Below are positions 46,596 through 57,669 of a DNA stretch of 64,000 nucleotides, one piece after another. Origin of the DNA: Bemisia tabaci. Its lineage: Eukaryota; Arthropoda; Insecta; Hemiptera; Aleyrodidae. The stretch lies in the NCBI RefSeq assembly GCF_918797505.1, contig NC_092795.1, forward strand, positions 124,001 through 188,000, written 5' to 3'. The notes below the pieces were generated by a model that made no database searches, was not told where the DNA came from, and was given only the letters and a program-made list of their open reading frames with translations. Within the stretch, counting starts at the first letter, position 1. Each line of letters starts with the position of its first letter. Both the position numbers and the translations under genes were made by a program.

Positions 46596-48704
46596 ATAAT
46601 CGCTCCATGGGCAACTTACACAACATTCCCAGGAGGGTTCCCCCTAGGGTGCGTCAAAAAAAAGTCCAAAGAAATGTTACTCTGCTCAGGTGGCAATCGT
46701 TACGACATGGAAAAGAACAAAACCAAAATCTAGGTCAATATCATTCATTTTTTTCCGGTGCATGAGGCTATTTCAATGATGAAATGACGATTTTCACGTT
46801 GTAACCTCGATTTTGTACAACAAACCTGCTGGGACACTGAAACTGTGTAGTCACGTAAATCATGCAAAATAATTAACAACGTGGACAGTATATAAAATGT
46901 TTCTCTGACATCATTAGCAATCATCAAAAATACAAACCAAGATAATCTGAGAAATTTGCCGGAGCATTGGGCACTGAAAAGGGCATTTTCAGATTTTTTG
47001 GGTTTGAAAAGCAGGGCCGTCATTTTGGGGGATGATAATTTGATTATCCGAATCACTTCAAAGGAAACAAAGGGACTGTGCCCTCATTTAGTAACGTAAT
47101 TAGAACTGCCGCGCGCCACGCCGCATCCGTCACTCGCCGCTCAAAGACCACCATCGTTGTTTAGGTCTTTCTACAGGGATTTCACAGGACCTTTTCTCGT
47201 TGAGAACCTCAGTTTCAGCACGACCCATATCGGTGGTGTATAATTAAATCACGCTCGATTTTGAATGGGTGATTTTGACTTCTGTGCGATTTGTCCTCTT
47301 ATCTGCCTTAACGCTGCTTTATGTGCAGTAAAAACGCTCTCAATTTATGGCTTTTGAAGTTATGCGTGACACTTCTGCGAGGAAAATCGGTTTGCGTGAT
47401 CAAGAGAAGGGCCCTTAGTTGCCAAATTGTCTAGCTTTCCCGATGACGGCAGAGATTAAATGAAATCATTACACCTCATACACGTTGCCAATTCGTCCCC
47501 ATGTTTTTATACCAAAAATGAAGAATTCCCGCACCTCTATTTTCATTATCTCATCATGAGCAAGTTGCTACTTTTGACATTTTTCGTGAGTGTACCTCAT
47601 GACTTGGATTGCTCAAGAGGATACAAGTTCGTGTAAACTTTTGCCACAAAATGTGACACGATAGCATAATAAGCTAAATAAAATTAATCTTCCAGAGGAT
47701 AAATCAATATCAAGATGTAATATAGAAACGGCACAAGGACTCTATCACTTATTATATGTACTACACTGCTGTGCAAGCAAAAAGAGCTGCAAGTGTAAAA
47801 ATTAAGTTTTGAGAAAATGAGCCAAGAAGCGACGCTGCAAATTTTCAATGATGAGAGAAGCCTCCATTATTTGTCACGTTGGCTCGAATCATCTTAAAAA
47901 GACTCCGACATGATTCGGATATTTAAGAATCGACAAATTTAATTTTCAACCATACAAAAGGGTCCGGGTCCTCCTCAAATGTAAGTTAGGCTTGTATTGG
48001 GGAATACAATCGTAAGTACCATCTTCTGCATGCTTTTATAGTTGAGTTTTGTACACACCACGAACAAACTCTAGGGTTAGAAATTGGCAGGAAAGGGCGT
48101 CATTAATCACAAGCACTGCCCTAATTGGCTCTCTGGTAAAATAATGCTCCTTAAGGCTGTTTTGTTCGGAGCAACGTCCGTTCTTTAGCCCTTACGGCTT
48201 TCTCATGAGTCTCATTTTCATGTATGCAAAGAAGACGAATTTTGCTGTTTCAGTTGCATGAGTATAACTTGATCTAAAAGAGATTAGACAAATTGAAAGT
48301 AAGTAACTCGAACTTTTGAAAGTAACGGGATTCGGAAAATTTGAAGACGACAGCTCTCTTGGCCATCGCGGCAGAAGAGACTCGATCATTTATGTAGTAG
48401 AGCGACCCATTTGACGATGGCAATTTGGCAATATTGTTTGGCGTTTAGGGATGCGGGTGTGGAAGGATGCATAGAGGAAAGTTAATTATTACGCCCTCTT
48501 ATTTATGATAGTTAGCAAGTTGTTTGACTCTGCCATTCGTTCATAATTCAGCGGCAAAGCTGCAATACATCACAACTCCTGGAAACAATCCGCCGTCGAC
48601 TTGGACTGCGCGACGCGACCAAGCTTCTCATCCGCGCGCACCCGTCCCCGTGCTCTTCTCTTAAGCGCCAACTACATCCGACCAAAGCCCCTCAATCAGT
48701 ATTA
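46596..48704. other. No gene seen
   Basis: AT-rich sequence with a short CpG-rich stretch at 48590-48655. It lies upstream of the minus-strand LRR exon, so untranslated exons or a promoter could be present but are not identifiable by eye. Confidence 0.35.
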
Positions 48705-49124
48705 GGGTGGTTTCACGATTACTGGAATAGTTTTGTCGCCGTAACGGACAACACATTTTTCGGTCATATTTTTAGTAGTATTGATAATAACTAGAATTTT
48801 TTCCCATTCATCTTCAAAGGGTTACGTGTTATAACGCTTTCTAATGATTTATTCCTCTACATCTCAATTGATATTATGTATATTCCGAAAGTGTGCTGTC
48901 CGTTACACGGTAAAAAGTCAGCGTAACAGACAGCACATTTTCGGCCATGTATATATTAAAATTGAAAAGTAGAGCGATAAATCGTTGAAAAGCGTTATAA
49001 CACGTAAGCCTGTGTAGATTACTGCAAGAAAATTCGTGTGATTATCATTACTACTAAAAACATGACTGAAAAATGTAGTGTCCGTTACGGCGACAAAACT
49101 ATTCTAATTATCGTGAAACCACCC
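48705..49124. mobile_element. Palindromic element, GGGTGGTTTCACGAT ends, ATTA duplication
   Basis: GGGTGGTTTCACGATTACTG is inverted at the right as a near-exact match ending TCGTGAAACCACCC. The ATTA tetranucleotide flanks both sides (48701-48704, 49125-49128). Further paired blocks are TAGTTTTGTCGCCGTAACGG, ACACATTTTTC.GTCAT, ACGTGTTATAACGCTTT and GCTGTC.GTTAC. The centre near 48911 is short, so the 420-bp element is palindromic throughout. Confidence 0.86.
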
Positions 49125-49362
49125 ATTAACATCTCAATTATTGCTGAGGCGCTACGCTCCATCCGAGAAACACACTTCTCAGTTTAAGTGCTAGAGGAGA
49201 ATCTAATGGGTGACTTCTTCCAGAATCTCCCTTATCCAATCTTGTACAACCATGAAAAATCAAAGGTAAAAAATATCTTTGAAATGCATGCATTCACATT
49301 TCTTTAACTAAACGCCGCAAATGAGGCGTCCGCGTCCCCTCCCTCCACCCACAGCTTCGATT

Positions 49363-49502
49363 GGACTACATTTTTCAATTAGGAACTACAATTTCTAGCT
49401 CATTCCTAAATAACATTTCCGTGAATAAGGAAACTAATGGTGCATGCGTTGTTTTTAAACAGAGCCGTCAATTTTAGCTCCTAATATTGAAAAATGTGGT
49501 CT
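49363..49502. mobile_element. Short palindromic element, GGACTACATTTTTCAAT ends, copy 1
   Basis: GGACTACATTTTTCAATTAG at the left mirrors CTAATATTGAAAAATGTGG with TC at the right. The interior AAGGAAACTAATGGTGCATG followed by CGTTGTTTTT matches the family copy at 58674-59054. About 140 bp. Confidence 0.72.
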
Positions 49503-51344
49503 ACTTACCTAGGACCTTCCTTCGCTGATTCTTACAGACAGAAGTCGCTGTAGCAACCGAAAGGTTCTGAAGGTTTAACGTAGAATTATCGTTTACTTGA
49601 AGATGGAGTCCAGATTTTTTAGTTTTTCTATTAAAAAATGGGATGCACAATTCCAACGATGACACTGCAAAATCGCGGAAATAGGTACGTCGGTTTGCAA
49701 CGCACCATTACTCATGGTCAGGTACTTTTTTTTCCCTCTCTTTACAGGATGGAAAAATCCAAAAGGCCATTCTATGAAACTATTCCTAATGTTCATCTTC
49801 TTTGTGATTAAATCTCTGTGGAAATTTGAAGTTTCAGTCTGTCAAATTTTACAAACTTGTAAATACCCCAAAAAGTCATTTTTCCATTAAAAAAAAAGTC
49901 TGATCAAATCCTCGTTTATCTTCTGTATCGCTCTTGAAATATATTACAATTTGTAAGAAACCATTGGTTTAAAAGAAACAAGCATTTCTATGCGTTTTCT
50001 TGGATATGCAGTGCGAATCATGCCTCCACCATAGCTATCCTTGGCTTCTCCGATGCTTGGCCTTTTCCGATTCATTGACATTATGGCGCTTTTTCGTCTC
50101 ATGACTTTTTTAGCTTCTTTTCAAAGGTAATTTTTTCCGTCAGTATTTTACTTGTTCTAAGTCTAATTATGAATTTAAAAAAGCTGAGCTATGGCTCAGT
50201 TTTCAGTTGGCTCCGGAGAACCGGCGACTTTAAAGGTAACTGCACCCCGAGCGCTCCGACACGTTTCTTAAATGCGGCCATTCGGAACATAGTATCAACG
50301 CAGAACCGCAAATTGGCGGTCTTGCGTCAGAACGCAGAGTCGCCGTTATGCAATTTTGCATTTCTGAGTTTCTTGAGGCAAATACAATAAAAATGAAGGA
50401 TTGATGTAATCAAATGTAGAGTTTATAAAAAACACCAAATAAAAAGTCAAATGCTGGACTGAACAAAGAAAATGAAAGAAGAGGAACAAACCGGGGACAC
50501 CCTTTTTTTATTTACTTTTTAAAAATAATTATTTTTATTAGTCATGAGATCACGATTTATTATCGTTCAGACACTCATGCACTGATATAGCTGCAATTCA
50601 CTGGTTTTTTGCTACCTTTTCCTTTCTTCACAAGGGTATTTTAACCATATTCCAGGACTCAATTCCCTCATTAAATCACCAACATTTTAATGTACAGACC
50701 ATTATCTTGAATAGATCTCCAAAGATAGATAGATAGTGCATAGATGATGAAAATGGAGAAATTATCATACTTGATAGGCCACTTGCAAAAAATTGGTGAC
50801 AAAGTCTGTTGTGCGCAACATGAAGAAAAGAAAGCATTATCTAAAAGCTTAGGGCGATTCGAAAAGCTTTAAAGGGGCCGCATTTCGAAAAGAGCACGGT
50901 TAATCTGATGACCATTTGACGACGACATTATCAATTCTTTGTATCAGAGGCTTGTCCCGTTAATCCTCATTTTTATTGTTGGCGCGGGATGGCATGAACA
51001 TAGCGGCTTCTCGTTATTATATCCCCTGTCGCAGTGAAGCCAGATGTCGGCTCCGTAAAATTTGGAGTTACGACTGAAACAACAGCCTGTTAAAAAAGGC
51101 TTTTTTGTGCCCTTTCTAAATGAACTTAGGGTTTTCGTTCGAATATAGCCTTGACGAAACCTTATGATGGGACAATCCCCCAGTAAGGTTTTAATTTGAG
51201 TATTCATAGCTCGTTTTGGCAACCTGCCTTTCCAAATTGTACATGTTTTATCATTGAAAAATGCTTATATTTTGAAGTTTCTTGGTTGAAATTACAACTT
51301 TATTGATCTCTTTTCATTTTCCGAGGCATAGTAACATCAACTGG
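49503..51344. other. No gene seen
   Basis: AT-rich sequence with short frames only. No shared repeat was identified. Confidence 0.35.
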
Positions 51345-51858
51345 CAGTGGCGGATCCGGGAGCGGAGGTTGTGGCATGCTCCCACCCCATCGGGTCAAAA
51401 ACTGAAAAAAGGAAAAAGGTGCAAAAAAGGGGGAGAGGGAGAAAGAACGGCTAATAAGACTTCACTAAAATGGTTTTAGGACAGAACTATATTCTTAAAC
51501 TTGTATTATTATTACATCTGTAATATTATTATTACGTCTTAATGTTACTTACATATATGAAACACATATATGTATAGTAGCACGCTCCTGCTCCTGCCCT
51601 CTTGTCCAATCTTTACCAATACTCAACACCGCAGAAATAATTAGTCCATATACAAAAATAAAATTTCGCTAGAAGAGGTGTTATTCGTCATTTTTCAACT
51701 TTTCAAAAATGCACAAATTATATGCTAAAATTGCTTAAAATTCAATTTGGGAGGGGCTCCGTGTATAAAATTTTCAGTTAGAGGTCCCTCGGAGTACTAA
51801 ATCCCCTACTCGACATCAAAAAATGACCCCCCCCCCCTTCACTCTTAACCCGCCACTG
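51345..51858. mobile_element. hAT non-autonomous element, CAGTGGCGG ends
   Basis: CAGTGGCGGATCCGG at the left and TTAACCCGCCACTG at the right are inverse ends. Flanking octamers TCAACTGG (51337-51344) and TCAACCGG (51859-51866) differ by one transition, an 8-bp duplication. The interior has a microsatellite-like TAATATTATTATTACGTC stretch and a C-run at 51828-51837. It is 514 bp and non-coding. CAGTGGCGG is a common terminus among hAT-derived MITEs. Confidence 0.86.
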
Positions 51859-52074
51859 TCAACCGGAAGTCGTAACAGTTAGTAGTTGGTAACATCAAAC
51901 TTTCAAGGACCCGTGCTAAATATGTGCTACATTTTACTCAAGCGTTGCAAAAAATGCCCTTTTTATGATATTATGCAAAGGGTTTCCGAAAATTCTCTCA
52001 TTCACAATGTAAAATATGTGGGGCATCCAACGGAAGGGAGCTATTTAAGGAACGCGACTTTAAATGCGACCATT

Positions 52075-52333
52075 CATTGAGAAAAAAAAAGTTCAGCCAT
52101 AAGAACCGTAAGTACGGTGTTCAATATCGGCCGTATTGTCTCCTTCTTGTGACCGCTCTTTTGCTTGTATCTCCTGTTTATTTAACCAAGCATCGAAATT
52201 CAGAAAAAGCTCGGTTGAAAGAACCGAGAATACTGTTCCTAAGGAACGGGAGAGCGGTTACATGAACTTAAGAATACGGCCGAAATTGAACACCGTGCTT
52301 AATATTCGTGAAGCTGAACTTTTTCTCTCGGTC
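52075..52333. mobile_element. Palindromic MITE, AAAAAGTTCAGC family
   Basis: GAGAAAAAAAAAGTTCAGC at the left mirrors GCTGAACTTTTTCTC at the right. Paired inner blocks are ACGGTGTTCAAT, ATCGGCCGTATT, ACCGCTCT and CTCGGTTGAAAGAACCGAGA-type hairpin sequence at the centre. The termini differ from CACTG by CATTG, so it may belong to the same terminal class. Confidence 0.78.
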
Positions 52334-52951
52334 TTGCGGATACCCTGACCTGTGAACAGCTGCGTATACTACGGTGCTAGGAGAAAACACTGTATGGGCC
52401 TTCAGCCTATGCGATCTATGTTGCCAAATTTCCTTTGACAATATACGAATATATAAGTAAAGTGGTGAATATTTTTCTCCCAATTTTCCAGACCGTATTA
52501 TTCGCAGTTGACCCTAAAAAATCTGAAAATGTCAAGGAAAAATATGCATAACGACGGCTAAAATGGGAAACCAAGTATCTCAAAACCTCTGCTCCGATCT
52601 TATTTTTTCGAACTAAAGCAAGTCAACTATCATGCTTGAAATTTCTACAGAATATTCTACTAAAAGAGAGGAGAAATATCAAGGAAGTTTACAAACAATT
52701 CAGTTAACTAATGTAGATTTCCGATGAAATTATGAAGTACGACAGAAGTCTGCAACGTCTTGCACCGCCAATAAATATCTTCCAAAATAATTTTTACCAG
52801 GGAAAATTTGGCAACATTCGAATGTTGATAATGCGTCCTCAGCACGCCAATATGAGAGAGTGGAAAAAATGTGTAAATCCATGACAAGGCGGCATCCTAT
52901 TGTAGCTTTTAAGGGTGGTTGCCAGGCGAGGGATCGGAAAAACGGAGCGCT
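52334..52951. other. No gene seen
   Basis: AT-rich spacer between a MITE and the 9-bp minisatellite. Confidence 0.4.
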
Positions 52952-53010
52952 TTCCAGGGTTCCAGGGTTCCAGGGTTCCAGGGTTCCAGGGTTCCAGGGA
53001 TCCAGGGCTC
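52952..53010 (+). repeat. 9-bp minisatellite, TTCCAGGGT
   Basis: About six units of TTCCAGGGT, the last ones varying to ATCCAGGGC and TCCCTGG. The minus-strand frame across it encodes a repeating Gly-Thr-Leu-Glu-Pro-Trp-Asn-Pro peptide purely because of the repeat. A second tiny repeat, CCAGAGACGTCC twice, lies at about 53210-53246. Confidence 0.9.
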
Positions 53011-53467
53011 CCTGGCACGCGGAGCGGGGGATGTAGAATGTGCATTCCCCTGACTGCTCGACTCTGCTGAGAGCTCGACTCTCGAAAACTATGCCCATTA
53101 TTTGTGTTGGTTGCTTTACGGCGGCGCCCCTCTCGCATTATTCGCTCCATGCGTATTGCTCCTGCTGGTCTGCATATCAATATCGGGTCGAGCAGGCATA
53201 CAGACTAACCAGAGACGTCCAATACAGAATATCCAGAGACGTCCGATTAAATATAATGCCATCACTAAGCCGCTTCGCTCCGGGTCTCGACCCGTCAATG
53301 CCGCACGCTCCCGTCCTCTACCGTCCAGAGGAAAAACCTCCTACGAACACTCGAATCTTCCCAAATGTACTTTCCGCAAAAACGCATTTTTCACGAGAGT
53401 GCAACATATTTTTCATCGAAATTTACCGACTATTTGAATTAAGTTACGAATGAAACTCCCCGGAAAA
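53011..53467. other. No recognised gene
   Basis: Mixed-composition DNA with overlapping frames of 110-140 codons in two registers. Neither shows a recognisable domain, and they overlap each other, so both are treated as chance. Confidence 0.35.
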
Positions 53468-53910
53468 TTGGACGTATTTCTATCAAACAGAACTATGTGC
53501 AGAGGGAAAGATGGGGTGTACTCGTTGGTACTCGGGCCATAACAATGAACGGGAAATATGAAGCGCCAGGGACGTCAGCGGCAACGACGATCGGGAAGGC
53601 CATCTTTAACTCATGAATCCTGTCCAAAAGGCTCTAGATACATGACCACGGCTCATGGGTGCCCCACTTAGTTGGCTCACAGTTCCGTTGGCTGAAATTA
53701 TGTATGCACAGCGTATGGGCCGTGGACATGTATCTAGAGCCCTCTGAAGAGGGCTCGCGTTAAAGACCGCCCTGATCGTCGTTTCTATCGTCGTTGCCGC
53801 TGACGTCACTGGCGCTTTATATTTCCCATTCATTCTTAAGGCCCGAGCATTCACGAGCACACCCCATCTTTCCCTCTGCACATGCTTCTGTTTGATAGAA
53901 ATACGTCCAA
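53468..53910. mobile_element. TTGGACGTATTTC-family palindrome, best copy
   Basis: TTGGACGTATTTCTATCAAA with CAG at the left is exactly inverted at the right end, which closes ATACGTCCAA. Paired interior blocks include GAGGGAAAGATGGGGTGT, GGGAAATATGAAGCGCCAG, GACGTCAGCGGCAACGACGA and TCTAGATACATG. It is 443 bp, GC-richer than its flanks and non-coding. Relatives lie at 46221-46595 and 58727-58844. Confidence 0.87.
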
Positions 53911-54489
53911 TTGGAGGAAAAATACTCACACATTTCCCCAAAAGTTTGAAATCCGCCAAAGCAAGTTTGGCAACGTCTGACGGCTAATGCTGTGATTTTC
54001 CTCAACGCTCTACCGTGTTGTTCTCCGTGATAAATTCAATTTATGGTATAGGTTCCGTCAGACCCTATACTGATTTGATAAGAAAAACTGCTTCACAGGT
54101 ACTTATTTGTAAGTTGCCAAAATTTCTCCCTATAAAATATTTATTCTTTAAGAGAATTTTAAATATTTTTCCTTGAAATTATTAGCGAATTTAAATTAAA
54201 TTGCGAGTAATTTTATCTGAAAAATTGGAGGAGAAATATTGACAAGTTTCTACGGAAATCTGTATTTTGTCAAAAAAAAATGTGATCTGATACGGCATTC
54301 TTCCTTAGCATGCTTGCCTAAACCTTGGTGCAAGGTAGTTTTATGTAGTCTTATAAGTTCCTTTTTCACGACCCCCCCTTCCCCTCCGAAATCTCCCGAA
54401 GGGACATCGGTCATCTGATGATTCAGATGACCAAAGTAACTGTGGTAATTACGTGATTTAAAAACAACTTAATCGGTCCGAAACACTAA
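53911..54489. other. No gene seen
   Basis: AT-rich spacer. No shared repeat was identified. Confidence 0.4.
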
Positions 54490-56691
54490 TAAAGAAACAA
54501 CCCAGGTAGCAATAGTAACAGTTCAAAATTGCAATTTCACAACAGTTTTTACACTGTTACTTTTGTGCACTTTTTCATCGAAAAATTTGCTCTAGTACAA
54601 CAGTTGAAAAACCAACGGAAAAGAGAAGTCCTTTGCGACTATAATCACTGAAAAATTTTTCTTACATACTTAAAAAATACCAGTGGAAAATTTATAATTT
54701 AGTCATGTTTTCTGAAAATATAACACAAATTTAACTAGTGTTATACACCGATCGAAAAGGAAACTATTATTGCAATAAAAACATACTTAGATTTGAAATA
54801 AAAACGACGGTTTAAAATTCTCAATCAAAATCACTTACTTAACAAAACTTTTTTAAAGAAAGGAAAGTAGATTAACATTTTAATAACTAAAAAAAGTTAA
54901 AAAAATTATTCTAATTTATTTTTTTTTAAAGTTGATTTCATAAAACACAGAAGTAGACCATTTTGTTTTAAAAAAGCTATTTTACAAAACATAAAGTATT
55001 ATACTGTACTAATGAGAAAAATTTAATCTAAATCAATAAAAAGATAAAAAAAAGACAATAAAAAACAAATTTAAATATCTCATTTGTTGCCATATTTTTG
55101 CAAAACACATTCTTATAAATAACCATGAAATATTAATTATTATTACATTATTTATTAAACAATATTGGTGAGAAACTATTTTTAAATCATTGTTTCCTGA
55201 AAACCGGTGTAGCTTTAATTTTTGTCGAAAAAGAATCCTTATAAAAAACTTTGATAACTATTTATCACTAACAAGGAAAATATAATTTAAATCGATAAAA
55301 AGATACAAGTGATAGTGATAAAATGACAGTTTAAATATCTGATTTATTGCAGTTTTTCTGCAAAACATTTTATTTTAAACAGTTGTGAAATATAAATTAG
55401 TATTACATTATTTTTTTAAATACCGATTTTAATTTCCGATTGTTTTATTGTAATCGGGGTGTTTCCTTTTATTTCCGATAGAGAGCTCCGATTTATTTTG
55501 TTTTTGGATGGGTCGTTTATGGTGCCTGTCTAACCTTTGTGTGTAGTGAAAACATAAAATATATTATTTATATTCTACGACATACGTTTTTTTATCGACG
55601 GCTTCTATGTTTGCTTTGTTCGGTGCATATGAGTGGATTTTCTTCTCACATTTTTGATGACCCCCCTGTGGTTAACTGTGCCTAGACAGGGCATGGGCCT
55701 ATCTATAGCGTTGATTGTAGTGTGGTGTGTCGAGTGTAGTCACATCCCTGCTGCATAGTCTTTGTTGCTCCTCCTTAGAGGAAGTATCGGTGCTCACCGT
55801 CATCGGTGTTCAAAATAGAAATATGAGGCCTGAAACTGGGGAGTTCTATAATTGATCTTTTAAAACCAAAAAATAACAGTTTAACAAAATATTAAAAACG
55901 AATAAAATTTCATATATTGACACTGTTAATTTTCAATAAAACTACAATTTTACGAGTCGTTCTATTATTAGAAATTAGTTTTTCTATGGATATTTTAAGT
56001 TTTTTTTTAATACTTTACAAGAATAATTCAAAACTCGTATTCAACATTTAAATTTTTTATTTTTATTTTAAGACAAGTGTCGCTTTACACCAGTAAATTT
56101 TCCAAATGAAATTTGTTTTTCACTACTTTAATCATTGTTGATTTATGTCATTAAATTATTTTAAACTGTTATTTTTAACTTCATAAAAATAGGAATATAG
56201 CGCCTGAAACTGTTGTAACTGGGGAGTACTTTAATCGATCTTTTCAACCGATATAAATTGTTTTTTTATAATATATTAATAGGAATTAAAACTCTCATTT
56301 AATAGCAATAAAACTGTTATTTCGAAAATATAATAAAAATTATTTTATAGCAGACCTTGCTACCTGGGAACTTAAAACGGGACTAAGGCCGCAAATAATA
56401 AAAAGAAACATATAAAATAAAATAAGAAACCCGGGACGTTTCGCAGGGATCACACCCGCATTTTCAACCGGCAAAACAAGAAAATTAAAAGAAAGACATT
56501 ATGAGCCTCATCGTTGTTATTGAGTCTCACAATAACAACGGTGAGGCTCATAGTGTCTTTCTTTTAATTTTCTTGTTTTGCTGGTTGAAAATGCGGGTGT
56601 GATCCCTGCGAAACGTCCCGGGTTTCTTATTTATTTTACATGTTTCTTTTTATTATTTGCGGCCTCAGTCCCGTTTTAAGTTGTTTCTTTA
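54490..56691. mobile_element. Near-perfect palindrome P, split by element FB
   Basis: Bases 56369-56520 and 56526-56680 are almost exact inverses, with blocks ACTTAAAACGGGAC, GGCCGCAAATAATAAAAAGA, CCCGGGACGTTTCGCAGGGA and TGAGCCTCA.CGTTGTTATTG around a centre near 56523. The right arm continues outward as TTGTTTCTTTA (56681-56691). Its partner TAAAGAAACAA lies at 54490-54500, on the far side of the 1,868-bp FB insertion. The intact palindrome would be about 334 bp. No coding sense is seen. Confidence 0.87.
54501..56368 (-). mobile_element. AT-rich element FB, copy B
   Basis: Same element as 29340-31201 in the opposite orientation, 1,868 bp. It starts CCCAGGTAGCAATAG and ends TTGCTACCTGGG. 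AA flanks it at 54499-54500 and 56369-56370. Because palindrome P preserves the other arm of the target (GAAACAACTT), the pre-insertion site can be read and contains a single AA. Only scattered single-base and homopolymer-length differences separate copies A and B by eye. Confidence 0.9.
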
Positions 56692-57472
56692 CGTGATTTA
56701 TGAATATATTCAAACTTTCCACTAATGGAAGAATTAATAATTTACTTGGGTTAAATTGCACACTAAACGTCACGATGTCAGTCCCAGCAATACGAATATA
56801 TATGACAACCTCAATCTTGACGAATTTGCTCAGCAATAGCAAGCGCTGTACACATTTTGAACGACACAGGGTAGGAAAGAAACAATGCTCGATTGAGTGG
56901 TCTGCTAAAGCCATTATAGTGCGCGATTTGACTTGCGTAGGGTATATTATTTTACTTTTCACATAATTTATATTTATGCTCCTTAACCAATGTCAATAAT
57001 AGAAAACACTTTTGTTCAAGAGTATTGTTCTGTTCTGTTCGGTCTTGTCAAGAGTACGTTTCAAAACTTCCTGTTGGTTGACTCGTTTTCCTCGCGGAAT
57101 TTTGAAGAGAAAACACGTATTCTTGTGCCTTAATTTATACCATTGTCTATCGGCCCATTAAAATTTTCCGTAAAGAATAAAAACGTTAATCTCTTAGCTA
57201 GGATTTGATGTCAGTAATTTTCGTTGCGCTAATCGGGTTCTACGAGAAATTCTGGTGAAGAATCATGTTTCAAAGTGCTTATAAATTCTTGCCTTCTTTA
57301 ATGATCCAGTCCCTCTAAAAAAAGCGTAAGGAACGTAGAGAACTGCCCTAACTATTCTTGGTAAAACTATTTCATCGGGAAAAACGAGGCAACGTTGGAA
57401 TGCTCATACGGCGTCGAAACATAACAAAGGCCTTTTAAGCCTCGCTTTCAATGCCCCGATTATTCTACTGGC
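56692..57472. other. No gene seen
   Basis: AT-rich spacer with two overlapping frames on opposite strands (about 56636-56966), neither of them recognisable. Confidence 0.35.
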
Positions 57473-57669
57473 CGGCGTTTAACGCATATTAGCGCCTACA
57501 AGACTGTAGGAATACTTCACGCATTGCGCTAAACAGTGCGGTCGGTGTGGGGCGCATAGTAACGCCTACAAGACTAAATGAATACCTCTCACACTGCGGC
57601 AAACGCAGTGCAGTCGGTCAGTTGGTTTAAAACGCATGTAATCGCCTGCAAGACTGTATGAATACTGAC
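57473..57669 (+). repeat. Satellite array, hAT-associated unit
   Basis: Three diverged units of about 65-70 bp, each with GCCTACAAGACT (third GCCTGCAAGACTG), GAATAC, a CACGCATTGCG-like block and CAGTGCGGTCGG. They match the internal repeats of both CAGGGCC hAT copies. No CAGGG ends or 8-bp duplication were found nearby, so this may be an array released from, or captured by, a hAT element. Confidence 0.75.

Noticed and set aside
52730..53180. Two minus-strand frames with a repeated Pro-Trp-Asn-Pro-Gly peptide
   Set aside because: The peptide repeat is dictated by the 9-bp minisatellite and appears in two registers.
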